Shown here: piece after piece, positions 52,717 to 62,307 of the stretch
Layout: every line of letters begins with the position of its first letter
How positions within the stretch are numbered: the stretch's first letter is position 1
From: Flavobacterium sp. 11
GTDB lineage: Bacteria; Bacteroidota; Bacteroidia; Flavobacteriales; Flavobacteriaceae
Direction: 5' to 3'
Assembly (NCBI RefSeq): GCF_002754315.1
Contig: NZ_PEFE01000001.1
Location: 3,348,001-3,412,000 of the forward strand
Length of the DNA: 64,000 nt
Translations under genes and position numbers: made by a program
Notes under the pieces: generated by a model
The model's database searches: none
The model's input: the letters and a program-made list of their open reading frames with translations, nothing else
Told to the model about the DNA's origin: nothing

Positions 52717-53897
52717 GTACCAACCATTTTAAACGCAATTACAAAAGCAATTACCGAGATTATAATTCCTATCATGAAAAAATTATAGGCAACTCTTAAT
52801 AAACGGTATTTTTTCTCGAGAACTAATCCCAGAAAATATAAATCCTTAATCATGGAGTTATAAAGGTATTCCCTGTCTTTCATCATTTCGTTCATAGCCC
52901 ATTGGTATTCATCCAAAGGCATTTTATAGAAATTTCCAAAGAATAGTAAATTCACTTTTTTATTTTCAATATCTTGTCGTGTAAAAACTCCTTTCGTCAC
53001 TTTTGGTCGTGTGGAAAGTATGGCAAAAATAATAGTAATAACACTGGACATCAGCATGATAAAAGTAGGAACCATCAGATGAACATTTTTTGGGCTGTCT
53101 AATTTTGGAATCAACGTAGAAAGCGCTATCGAAATAATGATTGCATTTACAGAGAGTAAAATATTAGCTTTACTGTCAGCAATTCCGCTTAAACTGGTAT
53201 GATTATTCAATGTTACTCTAAATAAAGTATCAACCGCTCGTTCCGGTTTTTCTTCTTTTTCTCTTTTTTTATACTCTTTATCTGGTTCGTTATTCGTTTT
53301 CAAGTTCATTTTTTTTATTTTTTTCTGAAGACGTTTTATGTTTTTCTCTTTTAAAGGTTGCCAATTTTGAATGGCATAATCCGTATAAAACCGATGAATA
53401 TTAGCTAAAAAATTGAAGTTCTCTACAGCCCAATCTTTATCAGTAAAAGATTTTCCTTCTATATTTCTCCATTCGTTTCTTAACCCTTCACAGCTAAAAA
53501 TATAATCATCACTCAAAATATGGAAATAATCGGCATCTTTTATTATTTTTTCAAAAAGGGTTTTGGGAACATACTCCTTTTCGGTGGCTTTGATTAATCC
53601 TGCCACTTTCTCAATATAATCAGCAGATTTTTCATTTTTTGTTAAAAAATCAGAGGCAATTACAATACTTGAATCTTCATGATTACTGCAACCCGTTATA
53701 TATCCTGTGTCATGAAACCAAGCGGCAATGAGCAACATTTCTTTATCAGAAGAACTTATATTTTCGCTGTCAGCAAGTGTTTCAACAGCTGCTACTACGT
53801 CAAGAGTGTGTTGAAAATTATGATAGGTATATGAATTAGAAAGTTTATCTTTGAGTAATTTACTAACAAAATTTTCGGCTTGTTCTATAAGATTCAT
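52713..53897 (-). CDS. HD-domain phosphohydrolase fused to a Pycsar-effector-type (PycTM) membrane domain
   Basis: A 394-residue protein. Residues 1-190 are an HD phosphohydrolase: YHNFQHTLDVV (first His), IAAWFHDTGYITGCSNHE (the HD pair and following H/E) and KIIKDADYFHI (final Asp). A basic linker rich in K/E leads to a membrane domain with three to four helices. Its first helix region, RVTLNNHTSLSGIADSKANILLSVN, is typical of the PycTM effector family. No cyclase gene lies beside it. The HD part could hydrolyse a (cyclic) nucleotide that the membrane part senses, which is inference. Confidence 0.85.
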   Translation of the reverse strand: MNLIEQAENFVSKLLKDKLSNSYTYHNFQHTLDVVAAVETLADSENISSSDKEMLLIAAWFHDTGYITGCSNHEDSSIVIASDFLTKNEKSADYIEKVAGLIKATEKEYVPKTLFEKIIKDADYFHILSDDYIFSCEGLRNEWRNIEGKSFTDKDWAVENFNFLANIHRFYTDYAIQNWQPLKEKNIKRLQKKIKKMNLKTNNEPDKEYKKREKEEKPERAVDTLFRVTLNNHTSLSGIADSKANILLSVNAIIISIALSTLIPKLDSPKNVHLMVPTFIMLMSSVITIIFAILSTRPKVTKGVFTRQDIENKKVNLLFFGNFYKMPLDEYQWAMNEMMKDREYLYNSMIKDLYFLGLVLEKKYRLLRVAYNFFMIGIIISVIAFVIAFKMVGT

Positions 53898-53922
53898 AAA
53901 GAAATTTTTATACTACTAAATT

Positions 53923-56900
53923 ATGAAATTGTTTTCGGATAATCGTTTTATAACTTCAAATAAAGCAGTTTTTATATTATTTGCTTCGGGACTCATTTTT
54001 CAATCGTGTGCAACACATCACGCACAATTTGGTAAAAAAATCAAAAATCCGGTACTACAAAACGGAACAGATAGCTCAAAAATTGCACATACTTTTTATT
54101 TAATTGGTGATGCAGGAAATGCCAATGAAGAAAAAGCACAACAAACAATTGGTTTACTGGAAGATCGATTAAAAAAAGCAAACAATAATACAACTCTTTT
54201 ATTTCTTGGCGATAATATTTATCCAAAAGGATTACCCAATACGGATCATACAAATGAGCGAATTATTGCTGAAACCAAATTAAAAAATCAACTTCAATTA
54301 TCTAAAGACTTTAAGGGTAAAACTATTTTTATTCCCGGAAATCACGATTGGTACAGCGGAATAAAAGGTCTGGAACGCCAAGCAAAATTTGTAACGGAAT
54401 ATTTAAACGATAAAAAATCATTTTTACCCAGAAAAGGCTGTGGGATTGATGATGTAGAAATCAATAAAAACCTGACTTTGATCACTATCGACAGTCAATG
54501 GTTTCTGGAAGACTGGGATAACAGCCCCACTATAAACGATGATTGCACGATAAAATCAAGAGAAGCTTTTTTTAATGAGTTAGAAGATATTCTGAATAAA
54601 AATCAGGAGAAAACAATAATTCTGGCGTTGCATCATCCATTAATGAGTAATGGAACACACGGTGGCCAGTTTTCATTGGAAAAACAACTATTCCCATTAG
54701 AGCAAAAAATTCCGCTTCCTGTGTTAGGTTCCGTTATCAACCTTGTCCGAAAAACATCGGGAATAAGCCCGCAAGACATTCAAAATAAAGACTATACTGT
54801 TTTCATAAAACGCATAAAAACACTATTGCAGAGTCAGGATAATGTTATTGTAGTTTCTGGTCACGACCATAATTTACAATACATTGAAAAAGACAATATC
54901 AAGCAAATTATAAGTGGTGCCGGATCAAAATCAGAAGCTGCAAAAGCCGTTTACCCAAATGATTTTTCTTATGGTGGAAATGGGTATGCCGCATTAAGCA
55001 TTTATGAAAATGGAGCTGCAAAAGTTTCTTTTTACGGGAAGGAAAACAACAAAGAAAAACTGATTTTCGAACAATTTATAGTGGCAAAAAAAGATGATTT
55101 CAGTACCAAAAATTTTCCGACTTCATTTGCTAAAACTACCTCTGCGACCATCTATTCAGAAAAACAAACAGATAAAAATGCATTTTATAGATTCCTTTTC
55201 GGAAAGCATTATCGAAAGTATTATAGCTTACCGATAGAAGTAAAAACAACAACGATTGACACTCTTTTTGGTGGTTTAAAACCAAAACGTGCCGGTGGCG
55301 GACATCAATCCAGATCATTGCAAATTGTTGACAAAAACGGAAAAGAATATGTAATGCGCGCCTTGAAAAAAAGCGCTTCTCGTTTTCTGCAATCAGTAGC
55401 ATTTAAAGACCAATTTATCGAAAATGAATTTGAAGATACGTATGCCGAGAATTTTTTACTTGATTTCTACACCACTTCACATCCTTACCTACATTTTGCT
55501 GTTGGGAATTTAGCCGAAAAAATTGGTGTAGCACATTCAAACCCTGTTTTGTATTATATTCCTAAACATAAAGCTCTAAAAGATTTCAATGCAAATTTTG
55601 GTGATGAATTGTATATGGTGGAAGAGCGTCCTACTGACAGTCAAATAGACGTAAAAAGCTTTGGGAATTCTACAGCAATAATCAGTACAGAAGATGTATT
55701 GAAGAACCTTCATAAAGATGAAAAATATGTCATTGATGAAGAGGAATATATCAAAGCACGATTATTTGATATGCTCATTGGAGATTGGGACAGACATGAA
55801 GATCAATGGCGTTGGGGAGAATATAAAGTGGGCAAAAAAATAATTTATAAACCCATTCCTAGAGATCGTGATCAGGCATTTACAAAATATGATGGAGCAT
55901 TGCTTACTCTTTTGATGAATATGCCGTCATTGCGCCACATGCAAACCTTTAATGAGAAAATTAAAAATGTAAAATGGCTGAATCGTGAACCTTATCCATT
56001 GGATCTTGCTTTTCTAAAAACTACCAATGAAAACGATTGGTTACAACAAGCCAAATACATTCAGGAAAACCTTTCGGATAGTGCTATAGAAAATGCCTTT
56101 GATAATCTGCCAAAAGAAGTTCAGGACGAAACTATAGCAGACATAAAACGTAAATTAAAAATACGAAAAACAGAATTACAGCGCTATGCATCTGACTATT
56201 ATAGAGTGCTGCAAAAAACAGTTTTAATTGTTGGTACCGATAAAAAAGACAAATTTATAATTCGTCAGACAGCAAAAAATAAAATTGATATTGAAGTGTA
56301 TCGTTTAAAAAATGAAGGAGATGAATTACTGTACACAAAAGATTTTGTTGCTGCAAACACAAAAAATATTTGGATTTATGGATTGGATGATGATGATATT
56401 TTTGAAGTAAAAGGAAACGCGAAATCAGATATAAACATTCGATTAATTGGAGGACAAAACGAAGATTCCTATACTGTAGAAAATGGAAAAAAGGTAAAAA
56501 TTCATGATTTTAAATCAAAAACGAATACCTACGTTTTAGATTCAAAAACCAGAGTTCTTTTGTCAGATGATTATGAAGCCAGTCTTTATGATTATGAAAA
56601 GCCCAAATACAATGCTTTTTCAGGATTACCAAATATTGGTTTTAATCCTGATGATGGTGTCAAAATAGGTTTTATTACCAACTACAACATCAATAAATTC
56701 AATCAAAATCCGTACACGCAAAAACACATTTTGAAAGCAAATTACTTTTTTGCCACAGACGGATATGAACTGGTTTACAATGCCCATTTCCCGAAGTCTA
56801 TTGGCAAATGGGATTTAGATTTGGAAAGCCAATTCACGAGTCCGAATTTCACAATTAATTATTTTGGCACTGGAAATGAAACCGTAAACAATGATGAAAC

Positions 56901-57657
56901 TTTCGGAATGGATTACAACCGCGTGCGCATCCGAATGCTGAAAGTTCTGCCATCAATCAAAAAAGTGGGTAAATATGGAAGTACAATCCATTTCCAAACT
57001 TCCTTTGAGCAAATCAGTGTGGAGGAAACCAATAATCGATTTATAAACATTCCCGGAATCGTAAATTCTGCTATTTTTGACAGTCAACAATTTGCAGGAG
57101 CAACACTTAAATACAGTTTCGAAAATTATGACATCCCTTCATTTCCTTCTATGGGAATGGGATTTTCTATAGCTGGAACATGGAAAATGAATTTGAATGA
57201 TACAAAAAGAAATTTTCCTTCATTAGAAAGTAAACTGAATTTCAACCATAAAATTGATGCCAATGGCAAAGTAGTTTTGGCGACTATTTTGAAAGGGAAA
57301 ATGTTGCTAAATAATAATTTCGAATTTTATCAAGCTGCGGTTTTGGGAGGTGATTATGACTTAAGAGGTTTTAGAAACGAACGCTTTTTAGGCAATCAAT
57401 CCTTCTATCAAAGCAGTGATATCCGATGGAATTTAGGAAAAATCAGAAGAAGCGTTTTGCCTATGACTTATGGAATTCTGGGTGGTTTTGATTATGGAAG
57501 AGTTTGGCAAAAAGGCGAGGATTCAGATAAATGGCATCAATCTTTTGGAGGTGGATTATGGCTCAACGGTCTGAATGTAGTTACAGCCCGAATCACCTAT
57601 TTTAAAACTGCCAATGAGGAAGCCCGAATTGCTTTTGGTTTAGGATTTGGGTTTTAG
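53923..57657 (+). CDS. Metallophosphatase with kinase-like middle and outer-membrane barrel
   Basis: A 1244-residue surface protein. A signal or lipoprotein-type N-terminus (GLIFQSC) is followed by a calcineurin-like phosphoesterase domain (45-370): LIGDAGNANE, FLGDNIYPKGLP, PGNHDWYSG, LALHHPLMSNGTHGG and VSGHDHNLQYI. The region 460-720 contains MLIGDWDRHEDQWRWGEY and, 17 residues on, PIPRDRDQAF. These aspartate/arginine motifs recall CotH- or HipA-like kinases. Residues 870-1244 are beta-strand-rich and end in GLGFGF, a typical outer-membrane barrel terminus of the Omp85/ShlB type. The exact substrates are unknown. Confidence 0.85.
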   Translation: MKLFSDNRFITSNKAVFILFASGLIFQSCATHHAQFGKKIKNPVLQNGTDSSKIAHTFYLIGDAGNANEEKAQQTIGLLEDRLKKANNNTTLLFLGDNIYPKGLPNTDHTNERIIAETKLKNQLQLSKDFKGKTIFIPGNHDWYSGIKGLERQAKFVTEYLNDKKSFLPRKGCGIDDVEINKNLTLITIDSQWFLEDWDNSPTINDDCTIKSREAFFNELEDILNKNQEKTIILALHHPLMSNGTHGGQFSLEKQLFPLEQKIPLPVLGSVINLVRKTSGISPQDIQNKDYTVFIKRIKTLLQSQDNVIVVSGHDHNLQYIEKDNIKQIISGAGSKSEAAKAVYPNDFSYGGNGYAALSIYENGAAKVSFYGKENNKEKLIFEQFIVAKKDDFSTKNFPTSFAKTTSATIYSEKQTDKNAFYRFLFGKHYRKYYSLPIEVKTTTIDTLFGGLKPKRAGGGHQSRSLQIVDKNGKEYVMRALKKSASRFLQSVAFKDQFIENEFEDTYAENFLLDFYTTSHPYLHFAVGNLAEKIGVAHSNPVLYYIPKHKALKDFNANFGDELYMVEERPTDSQIDVKSFGNSTAIISTEDVLKNLHKDEKYVIDEEEYIKARLFDMLIGDWDRHEDQWRWGEYKVGKKIIYKPIPRDRDQAFTKYDGALLTLLMNMPSLRHMQTFNEKIKNVKWLNREPYPLDLAFLKTTNENDWLQQAKYIQENLSDSAIENAFDNLPKEVQDETIADIKRKLKIRKTELQRYASDYYRVLQKTVLIVGTDKKDKFIIRQTAKNKIDIEVYRLKNEGDELLYTKDFVAANTKNIWIYGLDDDDIFEVKGNAKSDINIRLIGGQNEDSYTVENGKKVKIHDFKSKTNTYVLDSKTRVLLSDDYEASLYDYEKPKYNAFSGLPNIGFNPDDGVKIGFITNYNINKFNQNPYTQKHILKANYFFATDGYELVYNAHFPKSIGKWDLDLESQFTSPNFTINYFGTGNETVNNDETFGMDYNRVRIRMLKVLPSIKKVGKYGSTIHFQTSFEQISVEETNNRFINIPGIVNSAIFDSQQFAGATLKYSFENYDIPSFPSMGMGFSIAGTWKMNLNDTKRNFPSLESKLNFNHKIDANGKVVLATILKGKMLLNNNFEFYQAAVLGGDYDLRGFRNERFLGNQSFYQSSDIRWNLGKIRRSVLPMTYGILGGFDYGRVWQKGEDSDKWHQSFGGGLWLNGLNVVTARITYFKTANEEARIAFGLGFGF

Positions 57658-58518
57658 TTTTTTGATACTTACCTCATAAACATTCCCTCCTATGCTTTTA
57701 GATCTTTCATCGGCAATAAAAAGTCTGTCATTATCAATAAAAGAAGCTGCTTCTTTTTGGGAAAAATGATCTAATTCTAGGATAGTTTTTGTTCCTTTCA
57801 GAAAATTATCACCTTCGAAACTTTCGAATAAAAAAACTTTATCATGAGTCAAAACAGCAACTTTGGACTCATCAGGACTTATCGTTGCAGCCGTAATTGC
57901 ACAATGATTGTAGTTGTCACAAGTTTTGAATTCCCCCATTAAAACCGCCTGATGAAAACCTGCCGTATTGGGGATTTTGTATAAAAAAGCGGTTCCGTCA
58001 AAACCTTTGCTTCGATTTTTAGTGAAGAGATAGAAATTATTTTTAAACTCAAAAAAACCTTCTACATCATAGAACATTTCTGTTTTTTTAGGAGGAAAAT
58101 CTTTTTGTTCCGGATACGCAAATGAAACTTTGTAAGCCGGAATTGCACTTTCAGTAGCTAAAGAATTTTTATCGATTTTATAAATACTCAAATCCTTTCT
58201 TTCATTGTCATTGTTTCCAAAATCTCCAATATATAGATTTCCACCTTTGTCTTTTGTAATATCTTCCCAATCGATATTCTCTGTGTTTTCGATGGTTATC
58301 GTCTTTTCAATTTTGCCGTTTTTAAAATTCAGTCCATAAATTTCATTCGCATTGCCGCTGTCTTCCAGTGACCAAAGCAAATTACTTGATGTCGAATAAG
58401 TAATTCCCGAAACTTCTTTTAGCTTTTTAGGCAGCGAATAAACTGTTGTCAAAGCACCTGAATCTTGTTGACAAGACAAAAAAGTAAAAACAGATAAGAT
58501 GAAAATATAGTTTCTCAT
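57640..58518 (-). CDS. Putative lipoprotein with beta-propeller-like repeats
   Basis: A 292-residue protein with a lipoprotein-type signal (MRNYIFILSVFTFLSC, Cys at 16). The mature part has recurring W/Y-rich strand motifs: GITYSTSSNLLWSLEDSGN, GGNLYIGDFGNNDNERKDL, GFFEFKNNFYLFTKNRSKG and DNDRLFIADERS. These suggest a six- or seven-bladed propeller as in SdiA-regulated or SMP-30-like proteins. Function is unknown. It converges on the metallophosphatase gene, overlapping it by 18 bp at their 3' ends. Confidence 0.78.
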   Translation of the reverse strand: MRNYIFILSVFTFLSCQQDSGALTTVYSLPKKLKEVSGITYSTSSNLLWSLEDSGNANEIYGLNFKNGKIEKTITIENTENIDWEDITKDKGGNLYIGDFGNNDNERKDLSIYKIDKNSLATESAIPAYKVSFAYPEQKDFPPKKTEMFYDVEGFFEFKNNFYLFTKNRSKGFDGTAFLYKIPNTAGFHQAVLMGEFKTCDNYNHCAITAATISPDESKVAVLTHDKVFLFESFEGDNFLKGTKTILELDHFSQKEAASFIDNDRLFIADERSKSIGGNVYEVSIKKLKPKS

Positions 58519-58554
58519 AGTTGAATTAATGTAAATTATAAATTTATAAAAAGA

Positions 58555-59622
58555 CTAAAATTCCGTTTTAAATAAATTTGTGTTTTTAAAGTTTCTCGTA
58601 ATAAATTCAAAAGCAGCACTCATGATATTACCCATAGATTTTGCTTTTTTAAAATTCAAATCATTCGTGTAACGGTACAATTCTAACTGCAATTGCTTCA
58701 AATGTTCCTCTGGAGCAATAACATCATTTCCCATAATTTGCAATAATCTTTTGATACGATTCTCGGCAGAATGAATTCTTTTGGCAAGAACCGCTCTTTC
58801 TTCGTCTTTGTATTGCTCGATTGAACTGTTTTGAAGTTTGTCTTTAACTAATTTCACCATTGGATAATTTTCTTTGAAAAATTGAGGTCGGTAGACTTTA
58901 AAATTCCCTTCGTAACATTGCTGGTCAAAATCGATGGCACGTATTTTATAAACAACGTGGTCAAAATCATGTGTAGGAACAATTACATAATTATAGGAAC
59001 GCATATCTCCCAATAATCGTATCATGCAACGCTCGTTGAATTTTACAAACTCTTTTGCAATTTGCGATTTTTCAGTTTCGGTACAATCTGCCAAAAGTGT
59101 TTTTATAAAAACATCACCAGGAATTCCCATGATATGTTCCTCTATCAAAGTGTCATTGTACACTAAAAAATTTATTTTATCCGGAGATAAAATATGTTCT
59201 AATTCAAGTCCGTAAATACGGGAAGCATCTGCTTTCTTGATATAAAAATGAGTGTAATTGTCATTCAGAATATTTCTGACTTTTATTCGAAAAGGTTTCG
59301 AATTTCCAAAAGTGCAGTAGTCAATGGAATCCACATTCAAAAATTTAAGAATCCCCAGATTACCATCAGAATGTAACAGCGAATAGATTTTTTTTAGATT
59401 CAAATCAATTTCTTGTCTTTCAAATTCATTATAGTACACTCGAATCCATAAAGTATCCTCCTCGTTTTTATCATAAACGTTCACAGATCCTGAAAAACGC
59501 AATAAATCATCGTAAAAAATAGAAACTTTTGACAAACGGTCAAAACGCTCCAAGTATTCCAAAAGTGATTTATTTATGGGATACGATGGTTTTTTAAAAA
59601 GCATTACTGGCTCACTACTCAT
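58555..59622 (-). CDS. Uncharacterised protein with kinase-like acidic motifs
   Basis: A 355-residue cytoplasmic protein I cannot name. Its middle has RCMIRLLGDMRSYNYVIVP and, 16 residues on, IRAIDFDQQCYEG. The sequence G-D-x-R-x-x-N followed by I-D-F-D-Q resembles the catalytic and metal-binding pair of HipA/CotH-like kinases and is similar in layout to the middle of the metallophosphatase next door. The C-terminus is helical and basic. The start MSSEPVMLF is the only reasonable one. It lies 36 bp upstream of the lipoprotein gene. Confidence 0.7.
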   Translation of the reverse strand: MSSEPVMLFKKPSYPINKSLLEYLERFDRLSKVSIFYDDLLRFSGSVNVYDKNEEDTLWIRVYYNEFERQEIDLNLKKIYSLLHSDGNLGILKFLNVDSIDYCTFGNSKPFRIKVRNILNDNYTHFYIKKADASRIYGLELEHILSPDKINFLVYNDTLIEEHIMGIPGDVFIKTLLADCTETEKSQIAKEFVKFNERCMIRLLGDMRSYNYVIVPTHDFDHVVYKIRAIDFDQQCYEGNFKVYRPQFFKENYPMVKLVKDKLQNSSIEQYKDEERAVLAKRIHSAENRIKRLLQIMGNDVIAPEEHLKQLQLELYRYTNDLNFKKAKSMGNIMSAAFEFITRNFKNTNLFKTEF

Positions 59623-60029
59623 TTGAAAAATAATTTATTACAAAATTACAATAAATTAAGCCGTTGAAGGGTATTCCTTTTTAAATATATGTTTTCAAAC
59701 TACTTAGTAATCAGAAATGAAAAAGGATTTAGAATACCATTTTGGTTTCCTATTTTAAATCTAAAATATTTTTATCCGATAAGAACTAAAAAAGAGTAAA
59801 AAATCAAAAATAAATCGCAACTACTTAATTATTAGATAAAAACTGACTTTTTATATTTTTACTGAAATTTAGCATAAAAACCTAAAGCACTAATAACAAA
59901 CACATTACTCTTATTTAATAAAAATAAAATTACAAGGAAGCAGTTTTTTATGTTAAAAATAGCTAGCTCCAAGATTTAAATTTTATATTTGGTTGTCCCC
60001 AAGACTATTAAAATATTTAAACCCTACTA
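59623..60029. other. Gene-free stretch before the PAS kinase
   Basis: This 407-bp AT-rich interval lies between divergent genes and shows no plausible coding frame or hairpin. The only recognisable element is TATATTTG (59984-59991), a -7-like box 38 bp before the kinase start; no TTG lies at -33. Confidence 0.5.
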
Positions 60030-61859
60030 ATGATAGATAAGCTTGAACTCTATTTCAAGGCTGCGCAATCAGCTAAAATTGGAATATGGAAAATGAATCT
60101 GCAAACCAATGAAGTATATTGGGATGCTGTTACGAAATGTATACTTGAAGTTCCTGAAGATTTTGAACCTGTAAATGGAAACGGCATAAGTTTTTATACA
60201 GAAGGCGAAAATAGAGATCGAATTAAAGTACTTATCGAAAGAGCAATCAATGAAGGAATTTCATTTGATGATAAATTTCAGATTACCACAGCTAAAAACA
60301 ACATCAAGTATATTGAATGTATTTGTCAAGTAGAAATTATTGACGGAAAACCCATGAATTTATTGGGTACATTTCAAGACATCACAAATGAGCAGAATCT
60401 AATCAATGAACTACAGTTAAATGTAGAAAAATTTTCATCGATTTTTTCCAGTGCCAATGATGCAATTTTTATTATTGACACGTCAAATGGGGTAATTACT
60501 GACTGTAATCCTCGATCATCAGAACTTACTGGATACAATAATTCTGAATTAAAGGGTCTACATAATTCAAAATTATTTCCGGTTGAGTTAAGGACAGAGC
60601 TTCGGTTATTCTTGAAATATAATCTAACCCGAAATGAATATACCGTCAATGAAACGTATATCAAAACAAAATTAGGAGAAACAATTCCTGTTGAAATAGC
60701 TTCCGGAAAAATATTTCAAGTCGACAACATAAAGTATTTAGTTTGTTTCATTAGAGACATTAGCGAACGAAAGAACGTTGAAGCTAAATTGAGTTTGCTA
60801 TCGCTTGCGGCTTCAGAAACTACAGATACCATTGTAATTGCAAATGAAAAAGGAGAAGCAGTTTGGGCAAATCAAGCCTATTTAGATCTTACCGGTTTGA
60901 ATATGGAGGAAATAATAGGGAAAAAACCAGGTTATTTATCCAAAGGTCCTGAGACTGATTTAAGTGCTTCATCATTAATGAGAAAAGCAATTAAAAACAA
61001 AGAAAGTATCAAAATCACAATACTAAATTATAATAAAAATAAAGAGAAGTATTGGTTTGAATTAAATATAACTACCGTATTTGACAGTAATAACAATTTT
61101 GTTAATTTTGTTGGTGTTGGTCGAAACGTAACCCAACGAATTGAAAAAGAATTTGAACTTAAACGATTATTGGACGTAACCAGTAGTCAAAACAATAAAT
61201 TATATAATTTTACCCATATTGTTTCCCACAACATACGCTCCCACACGAGTAATTTATCAATGGTAGTGGATGTAATTGAAAATACTGATGATATTGATGA
61301 GAAGCTTTCCTATTTTGATTTATTTAAAGAAGGAACTGAAAAATTATCAGAATCAATTGAATATTTGAATGAAATTATTACCATTCAACAAAAAACAAAT
61401 ATTGAAAAGACTAAGATTCAGTTAAAAAGTGAAATTGAAAAAACAAGAATGGCTTTGAGTTTAGCCATAAAGGATAGTCAAATAACGATTACGCATACAA
61501 TTCCAGAAAACCTGATTGTTAATGCAATTCCAGCTTACTTAGATAGTATTTTGCTAAATTTATTTACAAATGCCATTAAATATAAATCTCCCGAACGGAA
61601 GGCTACTTTAGAAATTGGTTACAAAATCATAGATGACTATACCGTTATTAACTTTAGAGATAATGGCTTAGGTTTGGATTTGAAAAAGAATAAGCATAAA
61701 CTTTTTGGAATGTATAAAACCTTTCACGGCAACGAAGATGCAAAAGGAATTGGATTATTTATAACCAAAAACCAACTCGAAGCTATGGATGGAAAAATTG
61801 AAGTTGAAAGCGAAGTGGGTCATGGTTCTAATTTTAAAATTTATTTAAATGAAAAATAA
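60030..61859 (+). CDS. Multi-PAS sensor histidine kinase
   Basis: A 609-residue cytoplasmic kinase with no membrane helix. It carries three PAS/PAC units: residues 1-125; 135-255 (SSANDAIFIIDTSNGVITDCN ... IRDISERK); and about 262-378 (TIVIANEKGEAVWANQAYLDLTG ... VGRNVTQRIEKE). The dimerisation helix has HIVSHNIRSHTSNLSMV (H at about 397), followed by the N box NLFTNAIKYKSPERKA and the G boxes FRDNGLGLDL and AKGIGLFITKN. The response-regulator gene overlaps its last 11 bases. The absence of membrane segments suggests an internal signal such as redox, light or a small molecule. Confidence 0.92.
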   Translation: MIDKLELYFKAAQSAKIGIWKMNLQTNEVYWDAVTKCILEVPEDFEPVNGNGISFYTEGENRDRIKVLIERAINEGISFDDKFQITTAKNNIKYIECICQVEIIDGKPMNLLGTFQDITNEQNLINELQLNVEKFSSIFSSANDAIFIIDTSNGVITDCNPRSSELTGYNNSELKGLHNSKLFPVELRTELRLFLKYNLTRNEYTVNETYIKTKLGETIPVEIASGKIFQVDNIKYLVCFIRDISERKNVEAKLSLLSLAASETTDTIVIANEKGEAVWANQAYLDLTGLNMEEIIGKKPGYLSKGPETDLSASSLMRKAIKNKESIKITILNYNKNKEKYWFELNITTVFDSNNNFVNFVGVGRNVTQRIEKEFELKRLLDVTSSQNNKLYNFTHIVSHNIRSHTSNLSMVVDVIENTDDIDEKLSYFDLFKEGTEKLSESIEYLNEIITIQQKTNIEKTKIQLKSEIEKTRMALSLAIKDSQITITHTIPENLIVNAIPAYLDSILLNLFTNAIKYKSPERKATLEIGYKIIDDYTVINFRDNGLGLDLKKNKHKLFGMYKTFHGNEDAKGIGLFITKNQLEAMDGKIEVESEVGHGSNFKIYLNEK

Positions 61860-62250
61860 ATTAACATACATTATCGATGATGACAAACTAACCGTGAAAT
61901 TGATGAGTATTCTCATCTCTAAAAGTAAGTTTTGCGAAGAAATCCATTCCTTTAATAATGCTCAATTTGCCATTGATAAATTAAAAGAAAATTGGGATGA
62001 TAGTGAAATTCTACCTGATGCTATTTTACTTGATTTAAATATGCCAGTGATGGATGGATGGCAGTTTTTGGATGAATTTATTCATTTACCTATAAAAAAA
62101 GAAATTTCAATTTTTATCATGACCTCGTCAATCGACCCTGCTGATATAGAAATGGCAAAAAAATATGATGTGATAAAAGATTATATCATGAAACCTATCA
62201 CTGCAAACAAATTAGATATGCTGTGCAAACTAATTTCTAAAATAAACTAA
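61849..62250 (+). CDS. Single-domain response regulator (CheY-like)
   Basis: A 133-residue receiver with no output domain. The acidic pocket is IIDDDKLT (Asp10-Asp12), the phospho-acceptor is about Asp62 in AILLDLNMPVMDGWQFLDE, and MTSS and MKPI hold the switch Thr/Ser and Lys. It overlaps the kinase gene by 11 bases, so the two are coupled and form a phosphorelay. This single-domain type often signals through another receiver or kinase not encoded here. Confidence 0.93.
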   Translation: MKNKLTYIIDDDKLTVKLMSILISKSKFCEEIHSFNNAQFAIDKLKENWDDSEILPDAILLDLNMPVMDGWQFLDEFIHLPIKKEISIFIMTSSIDPADIEMAKKYDVIKDYIMKPITANKLDMLCKLISKIN

Positions 62251-62307
62251 TTTAAGTTTAGCGGTAACAATTTCCTATCTTGTTCGTCCTATTATTAAAT
62301 CAAAAAG

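Noticed and set aside
50347..59622. A complete Pycsar-type or other defence island
   Set aside because: The PycTM-like protein has no neighbouring cyclase, nuclease or recombinase, and the adjacent genes look like conserved flavobacterial chromosomal genes.
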